NCBI GenBank assembly: GCA_015056765.1
Contig: SVFQ01000003.1
Coordinates: 90,433-154,432 of the forward strand
DNA: 64,000 bases
Direction of reading: 5' to 3'
Source: Lachnospiraceae bacterium
GTDB taxonomy: Bacteria > Bacillota > Clostridia > Lachnospirales > Lachnospiraceae
Shown here: one piece after another, positions 44,298 through 53,195 of the stretch
Position numbering within the stretch: position 1 is the first letter of the stretch
Layout: the number at the start of each line of letters is the position of its first letter
Program-made: the position numbers and the translations under genes
Notes under the pieces: generated by a model
What the model was told of the DNA's origin: nothing
What the model saw: only the letters and a program-made list of their open reading frames with translations
The model's database searches: none

Positions 44298-45746
44298 ATG
44301 AAGAACGTATTGTTTGTAGCATCAGAGGGGGTACCCTTTATCAAAACCGGAGGTCTTGCCGATGTAGTAGGCGCATTGCCAAAGTACATCGATAAGAAAT
44401 ACTATGACACCAGAGTGATGATGCCAAAGTACTCTTGCATGAAGCAGGAGATGAAGGATAAGATGACCTACAAGACCCATTTCTATATGGATTTTGACTG
44501 GAAAGAAGTGTATGTAGGTGTATTAGAGGCAGAAGTAGATGGGGTGAAATACTACTTCATCGATAATGAAGACTATTTTACCAACTCTACTTGTTATACA
44601 GACGATGCTTTATTTGAAATCAAAAAGTATGCGTTCTTCTGCAAGGCTGTTTTATCAGCTTTGCCACTATTGGATTTCAGACCGGAACTGATTCATTGCC
44701 ATGATTGGCAGACAGGCCTTTTGCCGGTATATCTCCATGAGAGATTTCAGGGAAATGATTTCTTCCATGGAATAAAGACGGTCATGACCATTCATAACCT
44801 GAAATTCCAGGGAAAATGGGATGTAAAGGATGTACAGGCTATTACCGGATTGCCGGATTATTATTTTACCTCAGATAAACTGGAAGCCTACAAAGATGCC
44901 AATCTTTTAAAGGGTGGACTTGTCTTTGCAGATGCCATTACGACAGTAAGTAATACTTATGCAGAAGAGATTAAGACAGAGTTTTACGGGGAAGGATTAG
45001 ACGGCCTTTTAAATGCCAGAGCAGGAGACCTGCGTGGTATCGTAAACGGTATCGACTATGCGTTATTTGATCCGAAAACAGATAAGCAGATTCCATATCC
45101 TTATGATCCCATTACCTTCCGTAAAGAAAAATCCAAGAATAAGAAGGCTTTGCAAAAGGAACTTGGTCTTGAAGAAAATGAGAAAATCATGATGATTGGT
45201 GTGGTTTCCCGCCTTACCGATCAGAAGGGTTTTGACCTAATCAATTATGTGATGGATGAGCTTTGCCAGGATGCAGTGCAGATTGTAGTGCTAGGTACCG
45301 GCGAAGAGCGCTATGAGAATTCCTTCCGTCACTTTGACTGGAAATATGGACAGAAAGTCTCTGCCAATATCTATTATTCCGATGAGTTGGCACATAAAAT
45401 TTATGCAGCCAGTGATGCATTCCTGATGCCATCTTTATTTGAGCCTTGCGGATTGTCTCAGCTGATTGCATTAAAGTACGGTAGTCTTCCTATTGTACGT
45501 GAGACCGGTGGTCTTAAAGATACTGTGGAGCCATACAATGAGTATGAAGGTACAGGCACAGGCTTCTCCTTCTTGAATTACAATGCTCACGAAATGCTTC
45601 GCACCATTCGTTACGCGGAAAAAATCTACTATGACAAAAAGCGCGAATGGAACAAAATGACAGATAGAGCCATGGCACAGGATTTCTCCTGGGCAGTATC
45701 GGCACTCAAATACCAAGAGATGTACGATTGGCTGATTGGATATTAG
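44298..45746 (+). CDS. glgA: Glycogen synthase (ADP-glucose, GT5)
   Basis: The enzyme transfers glucose from ADP-glucose to growing alpha-1,4-glucan. The 482 residues begin with the family motif EGVPFIKTGGLADVVGALP (substrate Lys16 in KTGG). They also contain HCHDWQTGLLPVYL, TIHNLKFQG and, in the second Rossmann half, VSRLTDQKGFDL and EPCGLSQLIALKYGS with RETGGLKDTV. The ATG at 44298 follows GGAGGG; a GTG four codons upstream lies on that site. No other glg gene is adjacent, so storage genes are dispersed. Confidence 0.95.
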   Translation: MKNVLFVASEGVPFIKTGGLADVVGALPKYIDKKYYDTRVMMPKYSCMKQEMKDKMTYKTHFYMDFDWKEVYVGVLEAEVDGVKYYFIDNEDYFTNSTCYTDDALFEIKKYAFFCKAVLSALPLLDFRPELIHCHDWQTGLLPVYLHERFQGNDFFHGIKTVMTIHNLKFQGKWDVKDVQAITGLPDYYFTSDKLEAYKDANLLKGGLVFADAITTVSNTYAEEIKTEFYGEGLDGLLNARAGDLRGIVNGIDYALFDPKTDKQIPYPYDPITFRKEKSKNKKALQKELGLEENEKIMMIGVVSRLTDQKGFDLINYVMDELCQDAVQIVVLGTGEERYENSFRHFDWKYGQKVSANIYYSDELAHKIYAASDAFLMPSLFEPCGLSQLIALKYGSLPIVRETGGLKDTVEPYNEYEGTGTGFSFLNYNAHEMLRTIRYAEKIYYDKKREWNKMTDRAMAQDFSWAVSALKYQEMYDWLIGY

Positions 45747-45752
45747 TGATTC

Positions 45753-47420
45753 ATGCAACAGACTAAAGGTAGAACAGCAAAAAAAGAAAACTTTGTAAAG
45801 CAGGCAGGGATTCTGGCAGTGGCAGGTATCATCGTTCGTATCATCGGACTTTTATACCGTAGCCCATTGACCAGCATCATCGGAGATGAAGGCAATGGAT
45901 ATTATACCTTTGCGTATAATATCTATGTCATCATTCTTTTGATTTCCTCTTATTCCATTCCTTCTGCTATTTCAAAGGTTATGGCCCAGCGCTTGGCTTT
46001 TGAGGAGTATAAAAATGCCTACAGGCTTTTTTATACTGCAGTAGGATATGTCATCGTCGTGGGAGGACTTGCCAGCTTATTTGCTTTTTTTGCTGCACCT
46101 TTTTTGGTAGTAGAAAATGCAGTGTTGGTGCTCAGGTTTTTTGCACCAACTATTTTTTTGTCAGGATTATTGGGGGTTTTAAGAGGTTATTTCCAGGCAC
46201 ATCGAACCATGACGCCTACCTCCTTTTCCCAGATTTTAGAGCAGATTGCCAATGCGGCGGTCAGCATTGGGGCAGCGTATCTTTTTATTCATTTTACTCT
46301 GCCTATCATGGGAAGTCCCAATGCAGAGGATACTACAGACAGGGCAGTGAGAGGTGCTCTTGGCAGTAGTCTTGGTACCGGCATCGGTGTTTTGATTGCG
46401 CTGATTTTTATGTTTATCCTTTTCATGCGGAATCATAATGAGCGCAAGTACCTGATGGAAATCGACCGGACGAAAAAGATGGATATTGAAACCTATGGAA
46501 GTTTGTTGAAAACCATACTTACCATTGTGACTCCATTTATCCTTAGCACTTTTATTTATAATTTTTCTACATCTATGAATCAGACGGTGTATGCCAAGGT
46601 GATGATGAAATATCATGCCTTTACCCAGGTGGAAGCTGCTACGAATTATGGTATTTTTGCAGGAAAAGCAGTGGTAATCGCCAATATCCCCATCGCCTTT
46701 TCTTCGGCTATGGCATCCGCACTGATTCCGGGTATCTCTGCTTCCTTTGCAAAGGGAGAGAAGAAGTCCACCAAGGAGAAAGTCAGCCTTGCCACTAAAG
46801 TGACGATGCTGATTGCCATTCCATCGGCGTTTGGATTTTTGTTTTTGGCAAAGCCTATTATGCAGCTGTTATTCCCACAGAAGGCTTCTTTAGACACAGC
46901 ATCTGCTTTGCTTCGCGCTTTGGCAGTGACGGTGGTATTTTATTCCCTTTCTACTTTGACCAATGCTATTTTGCAGAGTATCGGGAAGGTGACAGCACCG
47001 GTAGTACATGCCAGCATCGCACTGGTTGTACAGGCTATCGTGCTTGTCATTGGGCTTTTTACTTTAAAGCACAGTCTATATGCGTTGGTGCTTGCCCAGA
47101 TTGCTTATAGTTTTGTGATGTGTCTTTTAAATGGATATGCGGTGAGAAAACACCTGAGATTTCGACAGAGACCGCAGCGCGTCTATATCTTGCCTACCAT
47201 AGCAAGCCTTATTATGGGAGCGTTGGCTTTTGCTACGTATCGCCTTCTTAACCTAGCTGTGGCTAGTAACGTGATATGCCTGGCAGCTGCCATCTTTGTG
47301 GCAGTGCTGGTGTACTTCACTTTGGTAATCAAACTCCACATTGTAGGAGAGCGCCAGCTCCTGGCTATCCCTAAGGGCACCAGCATCGTGCGATTTGCCA
47401 AGAAACTTAAACTACTATAA
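45753..47420 (+). CDS. Polysaccharide/lipid flippase of the MATE-Mvin (SpoVB/MurJ-like) family
   Basis: This 555-residue protein has about fourteen membrane segments and the MVF/PST pattern. The start KQAGILAVAGIIVRIIGLLYRSPLTSIIGDEGNGYY (read in parts) is typical of the SpoVB/YtgP branch. These proteins flip lipid-linked wall or capsule precursors. The sequence cannot separate a MurJ-like lipid II flippase from an exopolysaccharide exporter; SpoVB itself is sporulation-linked but the branch is present in non-spore formers too. It begins six bases after glgA without a clear ribosome binding site, so it is likely translated by coupling. Confidence 0.88.
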   Translation: MQQTKGRTAKKENFVKQAGILAVAGIIVRIIGLLYRSPLTSIIGDEGNGYYTFAYNIYVIILLISSYSIPSAISKVMAQRLAFEEYKNAYRLFYTAVGYVIVVGGLASLFAFFAAPFLVVENAVLVLRFFAPTIFLSGLLGVLRGYFQAHRTMTPTSFSQILEQIANAAVSIGAAYLFIHFTLPIMGSPNAEDTTDRAVRGALGSSLGTGIGVLIALIFMFILFMRNHNERKYLMEIDRTKKMDIETYGSLLKTILTIVTPFILSTFIYNFSTSMNQTVYAKVMMKYHAFTQVEAATNYGIFAGKAVVIANIPIAFSSAMASALIPGISASFAKGEKKSTKEKVSLATKVTMLIAIPSAFGFLFLAKPIMQLLFPQKASLDTASALLRALAVTVVFYSLSTLTNAILQSIGKVTAPVVHASIALVVQAIVLVIGLFTLKHSLYALVLAQIAYSFVMCLLNGYAVRKHLRFRQRPQRVYILPTIASLIMGALAFATYRLLNLAVASNVICLAAAIFVAVLVYFTLVIKLHIVGERQLLAIPKGTSIVRFAKKLKLL

Positions 47421-47434
47421 TGATCAAATTTGAT

Positions 47435-47460
47435 GGCGGCCTCATCGGCCGCCTATTTTA
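47435..47460 (+). terminator. Terminator between convergent genes
   Basis: GGCGGCC / GGCCGCC (47435-47441, 47447-47453), loop TCATC, followed by TATTTTATTTC. It lies between the flippase gene and the opposing AraC gene. Confidence 0.75.
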
Positions 47461-48324
47461 TTTCTTTCGCATAGATCTAAAGTCGGAAGGAGAGTAGTCC
47501 TTCAACTGGCGGAAAGTTCTGGCGAAGGTGGAACCACTGGAAAAGCCGGAACGATACGCGATTTCTGTAATGCTGAGAGATGGATTAGTAAGCAAAAACT
47601 CAGCATAAGAAATACGTTTTTGAGTCAGATACTGATAAAAGGTAAGTCCGGTGGACTGTTTAAAGAGTCTTTCGAAGTGGAACTTGCTGAATCCTGCATA
47701 TTCGGCCATCTGATCCAAGGTTAGGTTTTCGGAGCAATGGATGCTGATATAATTGCATACATTGGTCATGGTTTCATTGTATTTACTATTGGATTGAGAG
47801 ACACCCTCTGTCATATGAAGTGTCATGGGATGAGATTCATATTCCCGGCCCAGGATGGCTATCATTTCCAAAGTACGACTCATGATGGAAGCTTCATAGA
47901 GCAGCGGCCCTTCTGTGTAGAGCTTTTGAATCTCCTGCATCATAGGAAAAATCTTTTTGTGTAATTCCGGTGTGGCTTTGGCGGAAACGTGCACCGCCGG
48001 TGCCATTAAAGAAAAGATGGTTTTCACATCATGGATGGTATTTAGAAAATTGCCATCTACCTGAAAAATGATACGCTTTCCAACAGGTGTGGCAGGTAGT
48101 TCATGGACCACTCCTGGAAAGATAAAGAGCATATCTGTTTCATTTAGTGTGTAGCGCACATTGTTACAAATGGCTACGTAATCTTCATGGATGGGACATA
48201 AGATTTCCAGTTCTGTATGCCAATGCATAGGATAGTGCTCGTTTTCGCTGTTGTAATACAGACGCAAATGGGTATTGGTCTTGTAACTGACAGTCTCATG
48301 TATCCCTTTTAGTTGTTCAATCAT
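47458..48324 (-). CDS. AraC family transcriptional regulator with cupin sensor domain
   Basis: This 288-residue regulator has an N-terminal cupin-like ligand domain (about 15-140; HYPMHWHTELEIL has the His pair of the sugar-binding pocket) and a C-terminal double helix-turn-helix (about 190-288). The signature is visible in FSKFHFERLFKQSTG and ITEIAYRSGFSSGSTFARTFRQ. It likely senses a sugar. It is divergent from the YihY-GH2-VanZ genes, and the GH2 glycosidase is a possible target. GGGGG about ten bases upstream of the start acts as the ribosome binding site. Confidence 0.9.
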   Translation of the reverse strand: MIEQLKGIHETVSYKTNTHLRLYYNSENEHYPMHWHTELEILCPIHEDYVAICNNVRYTLNETDMLFIFPGVVHELPATPVGKRIIFQVDGNFLNTIHDVKTIFSLMAPAVHVSAKATPELHKKIFPMMQEIQKLYTEGPLLYEASIMSRTLEMIAILGREYESHPMTLHMTEGVSQSNSKYNETMTNVCNYISIHCSENLTLDQMAEYAGFSKFHFERLFKQSTGLTFYQYLTQKRISYAEFLLTNPSLSITEIAYRSGFSSGSTFARTFRQLKDYSPSDFRSMRKK

Positions 48325-48384
48325 ATTTACTTAACCCCCGACTTAAAAGCAATATCTCCCTAGTCTTTTTCTATTTTAACAATG

Positions 48385-48414
48385 TTGTAGGTGGAAAGTC
48401 TAGTATGGTAAAAT
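48385..48414 (+). promoter_or_regulatory. Promoter placing transcription start at the ATG of the 48422 gene
   Basis: TTGTAG (48385-48390), 18 bases, TAAAAT (48409-48414), then seven bases to the ATG. No Shine-Dalgarno sequence is present (ATTTGTT), so the message may be leaderless. Confidence 0.5.
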
Positions 48415-48421
48415 ATTTGTT

Positions 48422-49297
48422 ATGAGTAAAGGAACAAAAAGAAAAATTGATTTTAAGGATATGGCTGCGGTTTTCGCAGCAGATATGACTTCTAAGAATA
48501 TCAGCGCGTATGCCAGTAGTACAGCGTTTTTTTTCTTTATCTCTTTGATTCCCACACTTGTGGTGCTGATGGCACTGGTTGTTCCCATCGGTGTGAACTA
48601 TGATATTTTGGTGGAGCGCATCTTACAGCTGATTCCCACAGTTACATCAGACTTTGTTTTGGGCCTTTTAGGGGAAGCTTTTTCCAAGTCCCAAAGTATG
48701 TTGCCGATTTTCTTTCTTTTGCTTTTGTGGTCGGCAGCCATGGGTATGATGGCTTTGATTCGTGGACTGAATGAAATCTATAATATCAAAGAGACAAGAA
48801 ATTATTTTTATCTGCGTTTTATCGCAGCGATGTATACGTTAGCCCTTTTGGCTTTTATCGTGGTAATGCTTGTGTTCACGGTGGTGGATACAAAGATGAT
48901 TTCTTATTTGAAGAACAGCTTACCGTTTTTGCAGGTGATGAGTACCGGCGCTAAAGCAATTCGTATGCTGATTTTGGCCGGTGTTTCCATTTTATTTTTC
49001 GCGCTTTTGTATGCGTATGTACCAGGTAAGAAGCAGCGATACCTTGGACAAATCCCCGGTGCTATCTTTGTAGCGGTGGCATGGTGGATTTTTTCGTATG
49101 TCTTTTCTACCCTGGTTAGCAAATTTCATGGGTACAGTATGTACTATGGAAGTCTGGCTACCTTGGTGGTGTTACTGTTTTGGCTATATTATTTTATGTA
49201 TATCCTCTTGATTGGCGCTTTCATCAATAGTTATTTGGCAGCCGCTACAGGTAAGTTTATCGACCTGCGGAAAAAGAGGTTAAAAGGAGAACTATGA
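48422..49297 (+). CDS. YihY/BrkB family inner-membrane protein
   Basis: The 291-residue protein has about six membrane segments and the YihY pattern: SAYASSTAFFFFISLIP near the start, LWSAAMGMMALIRGLNEIYN in the middle, and a long helix pair before YYGSLATLVVLLFWLYY. The family was once called ribonuclease BN in error; its function is unknown and may concern transport of lipid or small molecules. It overlaps the GH2 gene by four bases (ATGA). Confidence 0.9.
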   Translation: MSKGTKRKIDFKDMAAVFAADMTSKNISAYASSTAFFFFISLIPTLVVLMALVVPIGVNYDILVERILQLIPTVTSDFVLGLLGEAFSKSQSMLPIFFLLLLWSAAMGMMALIRGLNEIYNIKETRNYFYLRFIAAMYTLALLAFIVVMLVFTVVDTKMISYLKNSLPFLQVMSTGAKAIRMLILAGVSILFFALLYAYVPGKKQRYLGQIPGAIFVAVAWWIFSYVFSTLVSKFHGYSMYYGSLATLVVLLFWLYYFMYILLIGAFINSYLAAATGKFIDLRKKRLKGEL

Positions 49298-50982
49298 GTC
49301 AGGTTTGGTCTGTGTATCCAAGACCACAGTTAAAAAGGGATTCTTATCTGAATCTCAATGGAACTTGGGAATTTACAGTTTCAAAAGAAAAGAAAAAACC
49401 AGAATCTTATCCACTTAAGATTCTGGTTCCATTTTGCCCGGAATCTCCGCTATCCGGTGTAGGAAAGCGAATTCATAACGGACGATATTTATACTATCAC
49501 AGATTTTTTAACTTCCCAGAGAACTTCAGGAAGGACAGAGTGATTCTGCATGTGGACGCCTGCGATTATGAGGCACAGATTTTTGTAGACGATACCTTTG
49601 TGTCTCTGCATTATGGCGGATATGAGCATATTGTAGTGGATATTACAGATGCTTTGCAGGATAGAGAAGAGCACGAGCTTTTGATCTGCACCAAGGATGA
49701 TTTAAGAGATCATGTGCAGGCTTTTGGCAAGCAGATGCATAAAAGAGGCGGCATGTGGTATACACCGGTTTCCGGCATTTGGCAATCTGTCTGGATAGAG
49801 TCTGTTCCCAGCAGTTATGTAAAGGCGGTATCCTTTCAGGTACAGGGGAACCAGGTGGAATTAGACTTAGGAGATGCTTCCCTGCGAGGCACCGCCACTG
49901 TACAGACCCCTGAGGGAGAGAAGACCTTTACTATTTCCGGCGGAAAAAGCGTTTTTACCATGGAGCATCCTAGAATGTGGTCTCCGGAGGACCCCTATCT
50001 GTATCAGGTACTGATTCGAGTAGGCGTGGATGAAGTAGAGACCTATTTTGCATTCCGCACAGTGGAAGCAAAGGAAGTGAATGGTGTATGGCGTATTTGT
50101 CTCAATGGAAAGCCATACTTCTTCCACGGGGTGTTAGATCAGGGGTATTATCAGGAAGGTATCTTTACACCGGCATCACCGGAAGGCTATGAAAAAGATA
50201 TCCTGTCCATGAAGGAACTGGGATTTAATACCATGCGTAAGCACATCAAAGTAGAACCGGATGTGTTCTATTATCTGTGCGATAAACTGGGCATGGTGGT
50301 ATTCCAGGATATGGTGAATAATTCTAACTATTCGTTCCTGAGAGATACGGCACTGCCCAATGTCTTTATGAGAGGACAGTGGAAGGATGATATCAATATG
50401 CACCCAGACCCAAGCGGACGAAAAGAATTCCTCCGCACCATGAAGTACACGGTGAAGCAGCTTTCCTTCTTCCCTTGTATTTGCTATTGGACGATTTTCA
50501 ATGAGGGATGGGGACAGTTCCATTCCAGCATGGTTTACGAAGAACTTCGCAGCCAGGACAGCAGTCGTATCATTGACTCTGCATCCGGTTGGTTTAGAGG
50601 CGGTACCAGCGACGTGGACAGCAATCATATCTACGGTCACCAGTATCATTTTGCTCCGGCAGATAAGCCGGTGGTGCTGACAGAATTCGGCGGGGTGTCC
50701 TATAAGGTGGAGGGCCATACTTTCCAGCCAAAGAAAGTCTATGGGTATGGAAAATGCAAGACCACAGAAGAACTGGAAAAGGCTGTGACGAAACTGTATG
50801 AGCAGCAGGTGCTGCCTTTTATCGAACGGGGCCTATGTGCGTCTATCTATACGCAGGTTTCCGATGTGGAAGACGAAATCAATGGCTTCTGGACCTATGA
50901 CAGGGAAATCCTCAAAGTGTCCAAAGAAGTGATGCAAAGCATCCAGGCAAGAATTAAGCAGGAGGCTGATAAGACTAGATGA
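49294..50982 (+). CDS. Glycoside hydrolase family 2 protein
   Basis: This 562-residue cytosolic glycosidase (no signal peptide) has an N-terminal sugar-binding sandwich (about 1-165; LNGTWEFTVS), an immunoglobulin-like domain (about 166-265) and a TIM barrel. The acid/base Glu lies in TIFNEGWGQF and the nucleophile Glu in VVLTEFGG, as in GH2. The Asn-x-Lys motif that lets beta-glucuronidases hold the sugar carboxylate is not seen near the end (DEINGFWTYDREILK), so beta-galactosidase- or mannosidase-type activity is more likely. It is coupled to the YihY gene before and the VanZ gene after. Confidence 0.88.
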   Translation: MSQVWSVYPRPQLKRDSYLNLNGTWEFTVSKEKKKPESYPLKILVPFCPESPLSGVGKRIHNGRYLYYHRFFNFPENFRKDRVILHVDACDYEAQIFVDDTFVSLHYGGYEHIVVDITDALQDREEHELLICTKDDLRDHVQAFGKQMHKRGGMWYTPVSGIWQSVWIESVPSSYVKAVSFQVQGNQVELDLGDASLRGTATVQTPEGEKTFTISGGKSVFTMEHPRMWSPEDPYLYQVLIRVGVDEVETYFAFRTVEAKEVNGVWRICLNGKPYFFHGVLDQGYYQEGIFTPASPEGYEKDILSMKELGFNTMRKHIKVEPDVFYYLCDKLGMVVFQDMVNNSNYSFLRDTALPNVFMRGQWKDDINMHPDPSGRKEFLRTMKYTVKQLSFFPCICYWTIFNEGWGQFHSSMVYEELRSQDSSRIIDSASGWFRGGTSDVDSNHIYGHQYHFAPADKPVVLTEFGGVSYKVEGHTFQPKKVYGYGKCKTTEELEKAVTKLYEQQVLPFIERGLCASIYTQVSDVEDEINGFWTYDREILKVSKEVMQSIQARIKQEADKTR

Positions 50983-51533
50983 TTGCCTATATTGCGAAAT
51001 TTACCATATTGATTATTATTCTGTTACCGCTCTATTTGGTGGTGAGAAGGCCCCATGAAAAGAAAGAAGGACAGTTTCGGGAAATCGCATTGTCCATGTT
51101 TGTACTTTTTATGGCAGCGCTGATTATCCTGGTATTGGAAGGGGATTATGCAAAACCTTCCACCATGCTGGTGCGAGCCAGATATCGTTTGCAGAATGAT
51201 GTACATATTAACCTAGAACTATTTAAAACAATCAGACGATACTTAATCCATCCCTCCATCAATGGAATCGGCATTAATCTTTTGGGAAATACCTTTATGT
51301 TTATGCCGTGGGGCTTTGGATTATGTGCCTTATGGAAGAAGAATCAAACCCTCCGCAGGGTGATGCTTTTCTCCTTAGGCTTTCCCATCGTAATAGAGTT
51401 TATTCAGCTCTTCATTAATCGAAATGTGGATATTGATGATGTATTGCTGAATTTCCTTGGTAGTGTCCTTGGGGCACTGATATATACATTCCTTAGAAAG
51501 AAATTTCCGGAATTTGCATTAATTGAGAAATAA
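50979..51533 (+). CDS. VanZ-like family membrane protein
   Basis: The 184-residue protein has five membrane segments and the VanZ-like core, visible in NLLGNTFMFMPWGFGLCALW and FPIVIEFIQLFINRNVDIDDVLLN (in parts), with the buried Glu and Asp-Asp typical of the family. In enterococci VanZ confers low teicoplanin resistance; most relatives have no known role. It overlaps the GH2 stop by four bases (ATGA). Confidence 0.9.
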   Translation: MIAYIAKFTILIIILLPLYLVVRRPHEKKEGQFREIALSMFVLFMAALIILVLEGDYAKPSTMLVRARYRLQNDVHINLELFKTIRRYLIHPSINGIGINLLGNTFMFMPWGFGLCALWKKNQTLRRVMLFSLGFPIVIEFIQLFINRNVDIDDVLLNFLGSVLGALIYTFLRKKFPEFALIEK

Positions 51534-51550
51534 GAAAGCGTAGTTGAAAT

Positions 51551-52405
51551 ATGAGACAAGAATTGGAAGATGGGATTAGCAAGGAACTGACAGCGCTAAA
51601 ACCTGTCTCTTTGGGATATGAATTAAGTCCGGATTTGCCCATCGGCTTTATGGATTCCGGCATGGGAGGACTTAGCGTCCTTAGAGAGGCCAGAAAGGTC
51701 ATGCCGGAAGAGGACTTTATCTATTTTGGGGATTCTGCCAATGCACCCTATGGTACGAAGCCGGAAGAAGAGATTCGTAGATGCACCTTTCAGGTGGTGG
51801 ACTATTTATTAAATCGTAAAATCAAAGGCTTAGCCATTGCTTGCAATACAGCCACAAGCGCTGCAGTAGCAAGACTAAGACTCCTTTATCCGGAACTTCC
51901 GCTGGTAGGCATCGAGCCGGCACTAAAACCTGCTGCCGAGCGGTTCCCCGGAAAGGAAATTCTGGTGATGGCCACGCCTATGACCATCGAACAGGAGAAG
52001 TTTCACAATCTCTTAGCCAGATATGAGAATCAGGCAAAAATCGTGCCGGTGCCATGTGCAGGGCTGATGGAATTTGTAGAGCAGGGCAGCATCTATGGAG
52101 ATGAACTGGATGGATACTTTGAAGAGCATCTCGGAAAGTATATGCACGATGATGTAAAAGCTATCGTACTTGGTTGCACCCATTATCCGTTTTTGAAAAA
52201 GCAGTTACGAGCTTATTTAGGAGACCGGGATGTGCAGCTTTTAGACGGCAGTCTTGGCACATCCAGAGAATTGCGAAGAAGATTAGAAGAGAAGCATTTG
52301 CTAAAGACTAAGTCAGGGGAAGGAAGCTTGGAACTACTAAACTCCGCCGGGGAAGAGAAGACCACTTTGGCCAAGAAACTCCTTGCCTTACCAAACGTAG
52401 AGTAA
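51551..52405 (+). CDS. murI: Glutamate racemase
   Basis: The enzyme makes D-glutamate for peptidoglycan. The 284 residues show GFMDSGMGGLSVL, YFGDSANAPYG, the first catalytic Cys in ACNTATSAA and the second in LGCTHYPFLK. About 30 extra residues precede the usual start (PIGFMDSG), and no better start codon is available nearby. The ribosome binding site is weak. It follows the VanZ gene by 17 bases. Confidence 0.94.
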   Translation: MRQELEDGISKELTALKPVSLGYELSPDLPIGFMDSGMGGLSVLREARKVMPEEDFIYFGDSANAPYGTKPEEEIRRCTFQVVDYLLNRKIKGLAIACNTATSAAVARLRLLYPELPLVGIEPALKPAAERFPGKEILVMATPMTIEQEKFHNLLARYENQAKIVPVPCAGLMEFVEQGSIYGDELDGYFEEHLGKYMHDDVKAIVLGCTHYPFLKKQLRAYLGDRDVQLLDGSLGTSRELRRRLEEKHLLKTKSGEGSLELLNSAGEEKTTLAKKLLALPNVE

Positions 52406-52422
52406 CCCTTACCGGTAGTAAA

Positions 52423-52442
52423 GTAGTCCTGAAAGGGACTAC
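52423..52442 (+). terminator. Hairpin after murI
   Basis: GTAGTCC / GGACTAC (52423-52429, 52436-52442), loop TGAAAG. There is no T tract, so any termination would be weak; the next gene starts 16 bases later. Confidence 0.4.
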
Positions 52443-52457
52443 GAGAAAGAGGTACCC

Positions 52458-53129
52458 ATGAAAAAAGAGAACATTCAGATTTTGATGAAAAGAATTGCCA
52501 TGTCCTTGTTTGGTGTGATTATTTGTGCCATTAGCGTTGGGATTTTTAAAATCGCTGCATTGGGCGTAGATCCTTTCCAGTCCTTTATGGCCGGATTAGA
52601 TGCCCTTGTACCTATCGAGTTTGGAAATTTGTATGTGATAAGCAATGCAGTCCTCTTACTGTTTGCACTGGTATTTGACAGACATTATATCGGTATTGCC
52701 ACTTTTATCAATTTGTTTCTATTAGGCTATATCACCCAATATACCTATGCGTTCTTACAGACCGTGATTGTAAATCCTTCTATGGTGGTAAGGGTTCTTT
52801 GCCTGGTAATCGCAGTAGTAATCATCTGCTTTGGTTCTGCCTTTTATATGACAGCAGACCTGGGTGTATCTACCTATGATGCCGTTGCCCTGATTATTGT
52901 AAATACCTGGAAAAAAGGAAAGTTCCAGTATGTGCGTATCATGACAGACCTGGTTTGCGTCAGCTTGGGAGCGGCCCTTTTCCTACTGGCAGGTGGCACG
53001 GTGATGCAGATTCCTACTATTATCGGTGTGGGAACCATTATCACGGCCTTCTTCATGGGACCTTTGATTGAATTCTTTAATGTGAAGATTGCTAGACCTT
53101 TTTTACACGGGAAAAACAGTAGTATTTAG
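52458..53129 (+). CDS. YczE/YyaS/YitT-like membrane protein
   Basis: The 223-residue integral membrane protein has about five segments and the YczE/YitT pattern: SVGIFKIAALGVDPFQSFMAGL near the start (in parts) and MTADLGVSTYDAVALIIV in the middle, an internal repeat. Function is unknown; members are found near transporters and regulators. The GntR gene follows 66 bases later with its own control region. Confidence 0.85.
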   Translation: MKKENIQILMKRIAMSLFGVIICAISVGIFKIAALGVDPFQSFMAGLDALVPIEFGNLYVISNAVLLLFALVFDRHYIGIATFINLFLLGYITQYTYAFLQTVIVNPSMVVRVLCLVIAVVIICFGSAFYMTADLGVSTYDAVALIIVNTWKKGKFQYVRIMTDLVCVSLGAALFLLAGGTVMQIPTIIGVGTIITAFFMGPLIEFFNVKIARPFLHGKNSSI

Positions 53130-53160
53130 CTGAAAACTTGCACTTCTTCTTATGGTATAG

Positions 53161-53171
53161 TAGTATACTAG
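53161..53171 (+). promoter_or_regulatory. Candidate GntR operator 1 (autoregulation)
   Basis: TAGTATACTAG contains the perfect palindrome TAGTATACTA (53161-53170), 25 bases before the gntR start. It sits 17 bases after TTGCAC (53138-53143), so it overlaps the likely -10. The shape fits operators of FCD-type GntR proteins (T-N-GTATAC-N-A). Confidence 0.55.
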
Positions 53172-53195
53172 TTAAAATGCGTAAGGGGTAAAAGT

